In this document: positions 17,873 to 26,167 of the stretch, piece by piece
How positions within the stretch are numbered: position 1 is the stretch's first letter
Layout: each line of letters opens with the position of its first letter
Source of the DNA: DASUFZ01 sp035541475
GTDB lineage: Bacteria; Myxococcota_A; UBA9160; SMWR01
DNA: 64,000 nt
Direction: 5' to 3'
Assembly (NCBI GenBank): GCA_035541475.1
Contig: DATKND010000047.1
Coordinates: 12,026 to 76,025, forward strand
Notes under the pieces: generated by a model
The model's database searches: none
Seen by the model: only the letters and a program-made list of their open reading frames with translations
What the model was told of the DNA's origin: nothing
Translations under genes and position numbers: made by a program

Positions 17873-18802
17873 TCATTCGGCACTTGGTTGGATTGCGCCG
17901 TGTCGCTGCGCGGACCGCACTGACAGATGGGCGGGCGCGGTGGAGGAAATGAAGTCGACGAGCACCTCGACGAACCGCTCGGGGGCTTCGCAGTGCGGGA
18001 AGTGGCCCACCCCGTCGAAGATCTCGAGTCGGCTGCCAGGAATGGCGTTGTGCGCCGCGATCGCATGGCTCACCGGAATGAATGGGTCTTGCGCTCCCCA
18101 CACGATCAAAGTGGGCAGCTTCGCGACCCGGGACAGGCGTCCAAGGGCGCTCACCGCCTGCCCGTTGAAGTCGATCACGTCGCGCAGGCTGCGAAAGAAT
18201 GCGCGGCGGTTCTCGGCCTCCGCCAGCGATGCGAAGCTCCGCCAGATCTCACGGCTGGCGGGCGTGAACCGCACGCCGGCACGGCCGAGCCAGCAGGCGA
18301 CCCGGTTCCCAGCGTCTCGCAGCGGAGGCGTGCAGAAGAGGGGGAACAGCGACTCGAATCCGGGCAAGGTCAGCATCCGGAGGTAGAACGTGACCTCCCG
18401 GCCCAGTCCACCGCTGTCCACCAGGACCAGGCGCTCACAGCGCTCCGGGAACTGATAGGCAAACTGCATGGCCACGCCGCCCCCGAGCGACTGGCCGATG
18501 ACGGTGGCCTGCTCGTGCTCGAGCGCGTCCAACAGGTCGCGCAGCGTGTTCGCATGGGCCCCGAGCGAGTAGTCGCCCTGGGGCTTGTCGGACTCCCCCT
18601 GGCCGAGCAGATCGGGGGCCAGGACGCTGAACTGCATGCTCAGCGCCGGCAGGACGCGCCTCCACGCCACCGAGCTACCGGCCAGGCCGTGGACGAGCAG
18701 CAGCAACGGTCCCTGGCCGCCGCACCGATAGACGATCCGCTCGCCGTGGGCCGCGATCTCACGCCGCCGGATCGACGCCCAACGCGATTCGTCCGCGCTC
18801 AT
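17873..18802 (-). CDS. Alpha/beta-fold hydrolase
   Basis: A 309-residue alpha/beta hydrolase with a full catalytic set: LLLLVHGLAGSSVAWRRV (oxyanion loop), the nucleophile serine in VIGQSLGGGVAM, the acid in IVWGAQDPFIPV and the histidine in FDGVGHFPHCEAPERF. A cap region (RMLTLPGFESLFPLF) lies between. It resembles epoxide hydrolase, haloperoxidase and PHA-depolymerase-like esterases; tryptophan or tyrosine residues needed for dehalogenase action are not obvious. The ATG at 18802 is preferred over one 31 codons upstream, because the extra residues are not conserved-looking. It is the only clearly intact enzyme gene in the decayed 16-20 kb zone. The substrate is unknown. Confidence 0.88.
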   Translation of the reverse strand: MSADESRWASIRRREIAAHGERIVYRCGGQGPLLLLVHGLAGSSVAWRRVLPALSMQFSVLAPDLLGQGESDKPQGDYSLGAHANTLRDLLDALEHEQATVIGQSLGGGVAMQFAYQFPERCERLVLVDSGGLGREVTFYLRMLTLPGFESLFPLFCTPPLRDAGNRVACWLGRAGVRFTPASREIWRSFASLAEAENRRAFFRSLRDVIDFNGQAVSALGRLSRVAKLPTLIVWGAQDPFIPVSHAIAAHNAIPGSRLEIFDGVGHFPHCEAPERFVEVLVDFISSTAPAHLSVRSAQRHGAIQPSAE

Positions 18803-18961
18803 GATCGCATCATCTTCGATGAGCTCTCGACGACGGCGGGCCTTCCAGCTCACGCCATCGATCGGCGTGCCGCCCCGCAGGTCGGCGTCGAACATCCTTA
18901 GCAGATCGTTCCCGAAGTCTTCGCCGAGGACGATCGAGTCGAGGTCGTCCTCGTGAAAGAC

Positions 18962-18990
18962 GGCCCGGGAAGGGGTTCCCCTCCCGGGCC
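18962..18990 (-). terminator. Strong hairpin, probable terminator
   Basis: GGCCCGGGA and TCCCGGGCC flank an inner AGGGG/CCCCT pair, giving about 13 base pairs with one bulge and a tiny loop. On the minus strand it is followed by GTCTTT. It lies upstream of the hydrolase and would end transcripts coming from the LuxR remnant side. Confidence 0.6.
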
Positions 18991-19178
18991 GCTGCGCGAA
19001 TGCGAGGCGGGATCGGCGCTAGCGAGCGCTCGCCGCCGGCGAATCCCGCCGCAGATCGTCGATCGCGCGATGGGAATCGCCCAGCGTCCGGGCCTTGCCC
19101 GAAAGCACGACGACACCCGCGTTTCACGGATTGCAGCGTGATCGACGAATCCGCGAGGGCGGGATCTTGCGCTCGCCT

Positions 19179-19390
19179 CTATTGCTCGAGCGACGTCAGG
19201 CCCTCGCGAATCGCGTACTGGTGAGATCGGCGACGCTGTGGATGCCGAGCTTGCGCATGACATTGCGGCGGTGCGTCTCGACGGTGCTCGTCGCGACGAA
19301 GAGACGCCGGCCGATCTCCGGTGAGCTGAGTCCCTCCGCCAGCGCGTCGAGGAGGGAGGTCTCGTCGTCGATGATATTCGGGCGATTCCC
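19179..19390 (-). pseudogene. LuxR-type response regulator remnant, frameshifted
   Basis: The minus strand carries the DNA-binding end of a NarL/LuxR regulator: LLDALAEGLSSPEIGRRLF, TSTVETHRRNVMRKLGIHSVADLT. At about 19220 one base shifts the frame; the normal ending YAIREGLTSLEQ and stop (19179-19181) continue in the next frame. No receiver domain or phosphoacceptor aspartate is found upstream. Truncation plus frameshift make this a pseudogene. With the kinase remnant 2 kb away it may come from one former two-component pair. Confidence 0.75.
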
Positions 19391-19401
19391 GACGCCGTAC
19401 G

Positions 19402-19845
19402 AGCGGGTGGTGCTCCACGAAGGATTCTCACGGCGCAAGGATAGGCTCCACCTCCTGTTGGCGAGCGTGCTCAGCCGACTCGACCCGGCCGGTCGCATCC
19501 TCGTCGTCGGCAGCGCGCCGGGCCCGGATTCGCCCCTTGTTTGCGAGTGGGCTACGCCGCTGGAACCGGCAGCATCGCTCTCCGGAGGTGATCGCTCTGC
19601 AGATACGGGACGCCGGATTCTCTGCGCACGTGGAGAGCGTGGAGTGTTCGCGCCGCGTCTCCGTCGCGGACTGCTACGCGTGGGTGGAGTCGCGGGAGTG
19701 GCCGATTCTCGAGTCCTTCAACGAAGTGGAGCTGCAGCGTGGCCTGTGCGAGCTCCGCACCCATCATGGCTCACAGCAGATGGTGGAATTCACGTCGCGC
19801 TTCGACCTCGTGCTCGGGATCAAACCCGCGATGCTCGTGAGCTGA
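19402..19845 (+). pseudogene. SAM-dependent methyltransferase remnant, frameshifted
   Basis: The plus strand reads PYERVVLHEGFSRRKDRLHLL then RLDPAGRILVVG in one frame. Near 19530 it changes frame to GLRRWNRQHRSPEVIALQIRD, AGFSAHVESVE, YAWVESREWPILESF and TSRFDLVLGIKPAMLVS. Together these resemble the second half of a class I methyltransferase (post-SAM strands, RWxRQHRS, GW-PILE). The SAM-binding GxGxG part is missing, so it is a broken fragment. Only the last 102 residues keep one uninterrupted frame, from 19537. Confidence 0.65.
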
Positions 19846-19910
19846 TGGGCTCGCCAGCTGCGGAGCCGAGCGATTCGAGATCGCGACGGTCGGTCGGTTA
19901 GGCTCGCTTC

Positions 19911-20222
19911 GTGACTCTCTTCCGCTCACGGGCGTCACTGCTTCCGGACCCCGCCGAGCCCATCCGATCCGAGCTATTCAGCGTCGAACGTCTCGAGCAG
20001 CACGCCGAGAGCCTGGCCGCCGCGCAGAGCGTGACGCCGGACCGGCGCGGAGGTCGGCCGCTGTTGCCACGGCTGAAGGACAACGCCCGCGCATTGCTCA
20101 CCTGCTACCGGACGATCGCGCAAGCGATTCGCGAGGAGCGGACGATCCCGCCCGCAGCCGAGTGGCTCGTCGACAACTTCCACATCGTCGACGATCAGAT
20201 CCGCCAGATCCCCGCGTCGTTC
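19911..20222 (+). pseudogene. Cyclic beta-1,2-glucan synthase (NdvB-like) N-terminal remnant
   Basis: From the GTG at 19911 the frame reads PIRSELFSVERLEQHAESL, GRPLLPRLKDNARALL, AIREERTIPPAAEWLVDNFH, IVDDQIRQI. This is the unmistakable opening of the very large NdvB/glucoamylase-type cyclic glucan synthases (over 2500 residues). About 100 residues survive. After DDQIRQI the sequence runs straight into the end of a dehydrogenase gene in another frame, so a deletion joined two unrelated genes. Confidence 0.75.
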
Positions 20223-20236
20223 TCGGCTCCGACACG

Positions 20237-20305
20237 GCTTCACCCTGGCCGACGCCGAGCAGGCGCACCGACAGAGCCAGACCGGGCGCGTGACGGACAG
20301 GTGCG
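20237..20305 (+). pseudogene. Dehydrogenase C-terminal remnant
   Basis: The plus strand encodes GFTLADAEQAHRQSQTGRVT, matching the tail of quinone-oxidoreductase-like dehydrogenases. The intact gene at 10204-11166 ends with the parallel FALADAEKAHALSRTGRVAG. It lies directly after the glucan-synthase remnant, in a different frame. Only about 23 residues remain. Confidence 0.55.
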
Positions 20306-20458
20306 GCTCCTCGAATCGTGAAGGCTCGGTCCGCGGGCGGGTCACAGAAACTCGGGACCGCCGGATCGAGCGGTTTCGGCGCACTCGCACAGAGCGCGAT
20401 CGCAGCGGATTGGAGTAGCATGCGGTCGCGCACCGATGCGCGTGAAGGGGGAGAGCCG

Positions 20459-20851
20459 ATGGCGGTGAAGTCGAACCGTGGCCCCAGCCGGAAGAGCCGC
20501 GGCGGCCCGGCACCGACGCCGCCCATGAAAGCGGCCTACGGCGACATCAAGCAGGGCGTCCGGCACGTGGAGAAGTCGATCGACGAGGTCCAGAAGGGCC
20601 TCCGCAAGGCCGAGAAGGCGCTCGAGGCGCAAGCCAGGGCACGCATCCGCGAGCTGCGCAAGGAAGCGAAAGGCCAGCTCGCATCGCTGAAGGCGAAGCG
20701 GCGCGAGGCGGCGCACCTGGGGAAGAACCTGCTGGTCGCGGCCGAGGGATCATGGCAGGACGTGAAGCAGAGCGCGGACCAGGTGCTCGCGGACGCGCGT
20801 GCCACGGCGAGCGCCATCGCCGATCGGATTCGCAACGCGCTCCAGACCTGA
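20459..20851 (+). CDS. Phasin-like coiled-coil protein
   Basis: A 130-residue, lysine- and alanine-rich helical protein. After a basic N-terminus (MAVKSNRGPSRKSRG) nearly the whole chain is predicted coiled coil: KQGVRHVEKSIDEVQKGLRK, ALEAQARARIRELRKEAKGQ, with a later amphipathic helix SADQVLADARATASAIADRI. This composition is typical of phasin-like proteins that coat polyester granules, or of small DNA-binding helical proteins. ATG at 20459 follows GGGGGAGAG by five bases; an in-frame ATG 39 bases earlier is possible. A terminator-like hairpin follows, so it is monocistronic. With the wax ester synthase it may serve storage granules. Confidence 0.65.
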   Translation: MAVKSNRGPSRKSRGGPAPTPPMKAAYGDIKQGVRHVEKSIDEVQKGLRKAEKALEAQARARIRELRKEAKGQLASLKAKRREAAHLGKNLLVAAEGSWQDVKQSADQVLADARATASAIADRIRNALQT

Positions 20852-20878
20852 TCGTCTGACACAGCACCTCCGCGATTC

Positions 20879-20904
20879 CTGACCGATCCCGGCCCTCCGG
20901 TCAG
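20879..20904 (+). terminator. Terminator after the phasin-like gene
   Basis: CTGACCG and CGGTCAG form a 7-bp stem around a 12-base loop, followed by CGATTTGCTTT. It is 28 bases after the stop of the phasin-like gene and separates it from the hopanoid operon. Confidence 0.5.
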
Positions 20905-20990
20905 CGATTTGCTTTGCGCGTTGGTGGTTCGAGCCGCGAAGTTCCCGTTGCGCGCTCTCGCATCCGGGGGCGCGATCAGGGGGAGAGGGC

Positions 20991-22736
20991 CTGGACACAC
21001 TTGCGTGCATCGACGACCCGCGCGCGCTGCGCGCCCTGCCGACCGAGGCGCTCGTGCGCGTGGCGGGTGAGCTGCGCTCCCACCTCGTCGACATCGGCTC
21101 GAAGATCGGCGGCCACTTCGCGGGGAGCCTCGGCGCGGTCGAGCTGACCGTGGCGCTCCACGCAGTCTTCGACACGCCGCGCGACCGCATCGTCTGGGAC
21201 ATCGGGCACCAGGCCTACGGTCACAAGGCGTTGACCGGGCGCCGCGACGCGCTCTGGCGGATCAAGCGGGCGGAAGGGCCGGCCGGCTTCCTGCGCCGCT
21301 GCGAGAGCCCCTACGACAGCTTCGGCGCCGGCCACGCCGGCACCTCGATCTCGGCCGCGCTCGGCATGGCCGAGGCCGCCGCGCGAAGCGGCGACTCCCG
21401 CCGCGTGGTCGCCGTGATCGGCGACGGCGGCGCGACCGCCGGCATGGCCTTCGAGGCGCTGAACCACGCGGGCTGGCTGCGCCGCGCGCTGCGGATCGTC
21501 TACTCCGACAACGGCATGTCGATCGCGCCGACCGTCGGCGGGCTCGCGCGCACCGGACGCGTGCGCGAGTACGCCGAGGCGCTCGGCCTCCGCTACCTCG
21601 GCCCCGTCGACGGCCACGACCTCGCGGCGCTGCTGCCGGCGCTGACACAGCTTCGCGACGCGAAGGTGCCGACGCTGCTCCACGCGTTGACCCGCAAGGG
21701 CAACGGCTTTGCCCCGGCCGAGGCCGATCCGTTCCGCTGGCACGCCACCACGCCTTTCGACCGTGCCAGCGGCCGCGCAGCGAAGGCGTCGGCCGGGGCC
21801 CCCTCCTGGACGTCGTGCTTCGCCGACGCGCTCGCGAACCTCGCCGACCGCGATCCGCGCGTGATCGCGATCACGGCCGCGATGCCGGACGGCACCGGCC
21901 TCGACCGCTTCGCCGCGCGCCACCCCGACCGCATGTACGACGTCGGCATCGCCGAGCAGCACGCGGTCACCTTCGCGGCGGGGCTCGCATGCGAGGGGCT
22001 GCGTCCTGTGTGCGCGATCTACTCGACCTTCCTGCAGCGCGCACTCGACCAGGTCGTGCACGATGTGGCGCTGCAGGAGCTGCCCGTCACCTTCGCGCTC
22101 GATCGCGCGGGGCTCGTCGGCGCGGACGGCCCGACGCATCACGGCGCCTTCGACCTCGCCTATCTGCGCGCGATCCCCAACCTCGTGATCGCCGCGCCGC
22201 GCGACGAGAACGAGCTCCAGCATCTGCTCGCGACCGCGATCGAGAGCGGGCGTCCCTTCGTGCTGCGCTTCCCGCGCGGGGCCGCGCCAGGCGTTCCGCT
22301 CGACCCCGAGGCCAAGCCGATCGCGATCGGGCGCGGCGCGCTCTTGCGGCAGGGCGGCGACGTCGCGCTCGTCGCGCTCGGCAAGACGGTCGACGCGGCG
22401 ATGCAGGCGGCCGAGCGGCTCGCCGCCGTCGGCATCGACGCCGCAGTCGTCGACGCGCGCTTCGCGAAGCCGATCGACGTCGAGCTGCTGACCTGGATCG
22501 GCGAGCGCACCGGCCGCATCGTCAGCGTCGAGGACCACGCGCAGGCCGGCGGCTTCGGCAGCGCGCTGCTCGAGGTCGTGTCGGAGCACGCGCCCGGCGT
22601 GCGCGTGCGCCGCCTCGGCCTCCCCGACCGCTTCGTCGACCACGGCGACACCGACGCGCAGTGGGCGGCGGCCGGCATCGACGCCGACGGCATCGCGGCC
22701 GCGGCGCGCGCGCTGCTCGAGCCGCGGCGGGCCTAG
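20991..22736 (+). CDS. dxs: 1-deoxy-D-xylulose-5-phosphate synthase
   Basis: Thiamine-diphosphate enzyme joining pyruvate and glyceraldehyde-3-phosphate, the first step of the MEP route to isoprenoids. Motifs: IGGHFAGSLGAVELTVALH, WDIGHQAYGHKALTGRRD, the TPP site GDGGATAGMAFEALNHAG with SDNGMS, the catalytic glutamate in DVGIAEQHAVTFAAGLA, and GADGPTHHGAFDLAYLR. About 581 residues, some 40 shorter than usual, through a shorter linker in the middle. No ATG or GTG suits the N-terminus; the conserved homology begins at LDTLACIDDPRALRAL, so I place the start at the CTG at 20991, with GGGGAGAG just upstream. It heads the hopanoid operon and would secure isoprenoid precursor supply. It could be a second dxs copy in the genome. 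Confidence 0.92.
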   Translation: MDTLACIDDPRALRALPTEALVRVAGELRSHLVDIGSKIGGHFAGSLGAVELTVALHAVFDTPRDRIVWDIGHQAYGHKALTGRRDALWRIKRAEGPAGFLRRCESPYDSFGAGHAGTSISAALGMAEAAARSGDSRRVVAVIGDGGATAGMAFEALNHAGWLRRALRIVYSDNGMSIAPTVGGLARTGRVREYAEALGLRYLGPVDGHDLAALLPALTQLRDAKVPTLLHALTRKGNGFAPAEADPFRWHATTPFDRASGRAAKASAGAPSWTSCFADALANLADRDPRVIAITAAMPDGTGLDRFAARHPDRMYDVGIAEQHAVTFAAGLACEGLRPVCAIYSTFLQRALDQVVHDVALQELPVTFALDRAGLVGADGPTHHGAFDLAYLRAIPNLVIAAPRDENELQHLLATAIESGRPFVLRFPRGAAPGVPLDPEAKPIAIGRGALLRQGGDVALVALGKTVDAAMQAAERLAAVGIDAAVVDARFAKPIDVELLTWIGERTGRIVSVEDHAQAGGFGSALLEVVSEHAPGVRVRRLGLPDRFVDHGDTDAQWAAAGIDADGIAAAARALLEPRRA

Positions 22737-22737
22737 C

Positions 22738-23607
22738 ATGGAGTGCGGGCTCTCCCTCCGCGACGCGTACGCCCACTGCGGGCGCGTCGCGCGCGCGAGC
22801 GGATCGAGCTTCCTGGCCGCCTTCTGGCTCTTCCCGCGCGCCGAGCGACAGGCGCTCCACGCGATCTACGCCTTCTGCCGCATGGCCGACGACATCGCGG
22901 ACGACGAGTCGATCCGAGGCGACCGCCTGCTCCTGCTCTCGCGCTGGCACCGCGTCCTCGACGAGGCGTACCTCGGCACGTCGGATCATCCGGTCGGCAT
23001 CGCGCTCGGCGACGCGGTCGCGCGCTTCCGGCTCAGCAAGCGCTGGTTCGAGGATCTGCTCGTCGGCGTCGAGATGGATCTCTACGGCGCGCCGATCGAG
23101 CGCTTCGTCGAGCTCGAGCGCTACTGCTACTGCGTCGCCTCGACGATCGGCCTGCTGGTCGTCGGCGTGCGCGGGCTCCACGGCGACGCGATCCGCGACT
23201 ACGCGGTCCACATGGGAATCGGCGTGCAGCTGACCAACGTGCTGCGCGACGTCGGCGAGGATGCGGCGCACGGGCGGGTCTACCTCGCGCGCGAAGACCT
23301 CCTGCGCATGCAGGTGACGGCCGAGAGCCTGCGCGGCGCCGCGCGCAGCGACGCGCACCGGCTGCTCTTCGCCCTCTACGCCGAGCGCGCTCGCATCCAG
23401 TTCGAGCGCGCCGAGGCCGCGCCACTCTCGGCCGACGAGCGCCGCCGGCTCCGCCCGGTCGAGGCGCTCGGCGCGATCTACCGCGATCTGCTCGACACCT
23501 TGCAGGTGCGCGGCTTCCCGTGCCTCGAGCCCTCGCTGCGGCTCTCGCGCGCGCGCCGCATGGCGATCGCCGCGCGCGCCTGGCTCGCACCCGGAGCCGT
23601 CGCGTGA
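22738..23607 (+). CDS. hpnD: Presqualene diphosphate synthase HpnD
   Basis: Squalene/phytoene-synthase-family enzyme that condenses two farnesyl diphosphates to presqualene diphosphate, the first step of the HpnCDE route. The 289 residues show the first aspartate-rich motif in YAFCRMADDIADD near residue 47 and the second in LTNVLRDVGEDAAHGRVYLAREDL near 161-184, plus SFLAAFWLFPRAERQAL. This arrangement with full DDxxD motifs fits HpnD better than HpnC, which is encoded at 25.3 kb. The start is one base after the dxs stop, and it overlaps fni by four bases. Confidence 0.9.
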   Translation: MECGLSLRDAYAHCGRVARASGSSFLAAFWLFPRAERQALHAIYAFCRMADDIADDESIRGDRLLLLSRWHRVLDEAYLGTSDHPVGIALGDAVARFRLSKRWFEDLLVGVEMDLYGAPIERFVELERYCYCVASTIGLLVVGVRGLHGDAIRDYAVHMGIGVQLTNVLRDVGEDAAHGRVYLAREDLLRMQVTAESLRGAARSDAHRLLFALYAERARIQFERAEAAPLSADERRRLRPVEALGAIYRDLLDTLQVRGFPCLEPSLRLSRARRMAIAARAWLAPGAVA

Positions 23608-24689
23608 GCGAGATCCACGAGCGGAAGCTCGAGCACCTCGCGCTGTGCGTGCGCGAGGACGTCGAGGGACGCGGCGCGACACTGCTGGGCGACGTGCAGC
23701 TCCTCCACGAGGCGCTGCCCGACTGCTCGCTCGACGAGGTCGATCCCTCCGTCGAGCTCTTCGGACACACTCTGCGCGCGCCCATCGTGATCGCGGGCAT
23801 GACCGGCGGCGCGCCGCGCGCGGGCGAGATCAACCGCGGGCTCGCGGCGGTCGCGCAGAAGGCGGGCCTCGCGATGGGGCTCGGCTCGCAGCGTGCGCTC
23901 TGGAAAGATGCGTCGCTGCTCGACTCGTACCGCGTGCGCGACGTCGCGCCCGACATCCTGCTCTTCGCGAACCTCGGCGCGGTGCAGGCGCGCGACGCCG
24001 GCCCCGCCGCCGTGCTCGACCTGATCGAGGCCGTCGGCGCGGACGCGCTCTGCGTGCATCTGAACGTCGCGCAGGAGCTGGTGCAGGACGAGGGCGACCG
24101 CGACTTCCGCGGCTGCCTCGACGCGATCGCTCATCTCGTCGACGAGCTGCCGGTGCCGGTCGTCGTGAAGGAGACGGGCTGCGGCTTCTCGCCGGCGACT
24201 CTCGCGCGGCTCCGCGCCGCGGGCGTCCGCTGCGTCGACGTGTCGGGCGCCGGCGGGACGTCCTGGACGCGCGTCGAGTCGCTGCGCGGCTCGCGACGCC
24301 AGCGCGAGCTCGGCGAGACCTTGCGCGACTGGGGCGTGCCGACGGCCGCCGCGATCGTCTACGCGCGTCGCGCCGGACTCGAGGTGCTCGCGTCGGGCGG
24401 AGTTCGCGACGCGCTCGACGTCGTGCGCTCGCTCGCGCTCGGCGCGAGCGCTGTCTGCCTGGCACTGCCCTTCCTGCGCGCCTTCGAGGAGGGCGGCGAG
24501 CGGGCCGCGGGCGCGCTCGCCGAGCGACTGTGCGAGGGCGTGCGCGCGCTGCTGCTGCTGATCGGCGCGCGCACGCCGCGCGCCGCGCGCATCGCGCCGC
24601 GCCGCATCGGGCCGACGCTTCGCGGCTGGCTCGAGCTCGACGCGGAGTGCGACGCGACGCGCGCCATGCCGGCCGGGAGCGAGAGCTAG
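23604..24689 (+). CDS. fni: Type II isopentenyl-diphosphate isomerase
   Basis: FMN- and NADPH-dependent enzyme interconverting isopentenyl and dimethylallyl diphosphate. Its 361 residues include the N-terminal ERKLEHLALCVREDVEG, VIAGMTGGAPRAGEINRGLA, AMGLGSQRALW, LNVAQELVQDEGDRDF (substrate and metal site), VVKETGCGFS and the FMN-phosphate loops SGAGGTSW and ASGGVRDALDVVRSLALGA. GTG at 23604 overlaps the hpnD stop as GTGA. Its presence inside a hopanoid operon gives the operon its own control over the precursor ratio. Confidence 0.93.
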   Translation: MSEIHERKLEHLALCVREDVEGRGATLLGDVQLLHEALPDCSLDEVDPSVELFGHTLRAPIVIAGMTGGAPRAGEINRGLAAVAQKAGLAMGLGSQRALWKDASLLDSYRVRDVAPDILLFANLGAVQARDAGPAAVLDLIEAVGADALCVHLNVAQELVQDEGDRDFRGCLDAIAHLVDELPVPVVVKETGCGFSPATLARLRAAGVRCVDVSGAGGTSWTRVESLRGSRRQRELGETLRDWGVPTAAAIVYARRAGLEVLASGGVRDALDVVRSLALGASAVCLALPFLRAFEEGGERAAGALAERLCEGVRALLLLIGARTPRAARIAPRRIGPTLRGWLELDAECDATRAMPAGSES

Positions 24690-24690
24690 G

Positions 24691-25317
24691 ATGGCGAGCG
24701 CGATGCCGAAGGAGGCCCCGCCGACGCCGCGCAAGCCGACGCGGCCTCGCAAGGGCGAGACGCAGGAGCGCATCCTGCGCGTCGCCGTCGAGCTCTTCGC
24801 GACGCACGGCTATCAGCGAACCAGCATCTCGGCGATCGCGTCGCGCGCCGAGGTCAGTCGGCCCGCCGTCTTCTGGCACTTCGGCGACAAGGAGAGCCTC
24901 TTCCGCGAGGCCTTCCGGCGCATGCTGCTGCCCTTCTTCGGCGAGCTCCAGCGCAAGCTCGCGCACGTCGACCCGGGCAAGCGCGTCTTCGAGATCTTCG
25001 ACGTCTACGAGCGCGTCGTGCAGGAGAACCGCGAGACGATCCTCGCGATCGTGCGCTGGTTCCTCGAGTCGGAGGCGCTGCGCGCGTCGCTGCGCGCGAC
25101 GCTCTTCGCCCTGCACGACGAGCTGATGCGCGACTTCCGCGCCGCCTTCGAGGAGCTCGCGCTCGACGCGCAGGAGGCCGACGTCCTCTCCGCGGCCGTG
25201 CTCTCGATGCTCGACGGGAACCTCTTGCTCTCGCTGCTCGACCCCGATCCGCGGAAGCACGAGCGCCGGCGCGCGGGACTCCGGCGCTTCACCGAGCGTG
25301 CGCTGCGTGACCGCTGA
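24691..25317 (+). CDS. TetR-family regulator inside the hopanoid operon
   Basis: A 208-residue TetR-type repressor. The HTH is RILRVAVELFATHGYQRTSI, SAIASRAEVSRPAVFWHFGDKESLF at about residues 26-72, followed by a helical ligand-binding domain. The variant VFWHFGDK of the usual YYHF box is normal for the family. It starts one base after fni and its end overlaps hpnC by 20 bases, so it is made with the pathway enzymes and may regulate the operon in response to a lipid or membrane signal. No operator could be identified: the operon promoter region at 20.9 kb shows no clear palindrome besides the terminator hairpin. Confidence 0.92.
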   Translation: MASAMPKEAPPTPRKPTRPRKGETQERILRVAVELFATHGYQRTSISAIASRAEVSRPAVFWHFGDKESLFREAFRRMLLPFFGELQRKLAHVDPGKRVFEIFDVYERVVQENRETILAIVRWFLESEALRASLRATLFALHDELMRDFRAAFEELALDAQEADVLSAAVLSMLDGNLLLSLLDPDPRKHERRRAGLRRFTERALRDR

Positions 25318-26167
25318 GGCCTGGCTCGACTCCGCGCCGGAGCTCGCGCCCGCCCGCATCCTGGCGCGTGCGGCGGGCGAGAACTTCGCGGTGGCGCCGC
25401 GCTTCCTGCCGCGCCGCGTGCGCGAGCCGCTGGAGGCACTCTACGGCTTCGCGCGCCTCGTGGACGAGATCGGCGACGCGGCACCGGGCGATCGCGGCGC
25501 GCTGCTCGACGCGCTCGAGCAGGATCTCCTGCGCGCGTGGAGGGGTCGCGCGCGCCATCCGCTGCTGCGGCGCCTCTCGCCCTGGATCGAGTCGTGCGAG
25601 CTGCCGCACGAGCCCTTCCTCCGCCTGATCGAGGCCAATCGCTGGGACCAGCGCTTGCGCCAGATCGCCTCGTGGGAGGAGCTGCTGGCGTACTGCTCGC
25701 TCTCCGCGAACCCCGTCGGCGAGCTCGTGCTCCAGATCTTCGGCGCGGCGACGCCCGAGCGCGTCGGCCTCTCGAACTCCGTGTGCAGCGCGCTCCAGGT
25801 GATCGAGCACTGTCAGGACGTCGCCGAGGACCGCGCGCGCGGCCGCGTCTATCTCCCGGCGGAGGACCTCGCCGACGCGGGCTGCGGCGAGAGCGACCTC
25901 GCGAATCCGCGCTCGCCCGCGCTGCGGCGCGTGATCGGAGTGCAGCTCGCGCGCGCGCGCCGACTGCTCGAGCGCGGCACGCCGCTCGTGGCGCAGCTCC
26001 CGGGCTTCGCGCGCTTCGCCGTAGCGGGCTACGTGGCGGGCGGCCTCGCGGCCTGCGAGGCGCTCGTGCGCGCCGGCTGCGACGCGAGCGCGCCCGGCGC
26101 GCTCGGCACGAAGCGCGCAGCGCTCCGCCACGGTGTACGGCTCGTCTTCTCCGGAGCGCGCGCTTGA
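25298..26167 (+). CDS. hpnC: Hydroxysqualene synthase HpnC
   Basis: Squalene-synthase-family enzyme turning presqualene diphosphate into hydroxysqualene. The family marker ENFAVAPRFLPRRVREPLEALYGFARLVDEIGDA lies near residues 28-62; the first acidic motif is DEIGD rather than DDxxD, which suits HpnC. The second is CQDVAEDRARGRVYLPAEDL near 173-192. It is 289 residues from the GTG at 25298; a second GTG nine bases on overlaps the tetR stop and would give MTAEAWLDS. Its stop overlaps the TTG start of hpnE. The neighbours hpnD and hpnE complete the squalene route. Confidence 0.88.
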   Translation: MRCVTAEAWLDSAPELAPARILARAAGENFAVAPRFLPRRVREPLEALYGFARLVDEIGDAAPGDRGALLDALEQDLLRAWRGRARHPLLRRLSPWIESCELPHEPFLRLIEANRWDQRLRQIASWEELLAYCSLSANPVGELVLQIFGAATPERVGLSNSVCSALQVIEHCQDVAEDRARGRVYLPAEDLADAGCGESDLANPRSPALRRVIGVQLARARRLLERGTPLVAQLPGFARFAVAGYVAGGLAACEALVRAGCDASAPGALGTKRAALRHGVRLVFSGARA

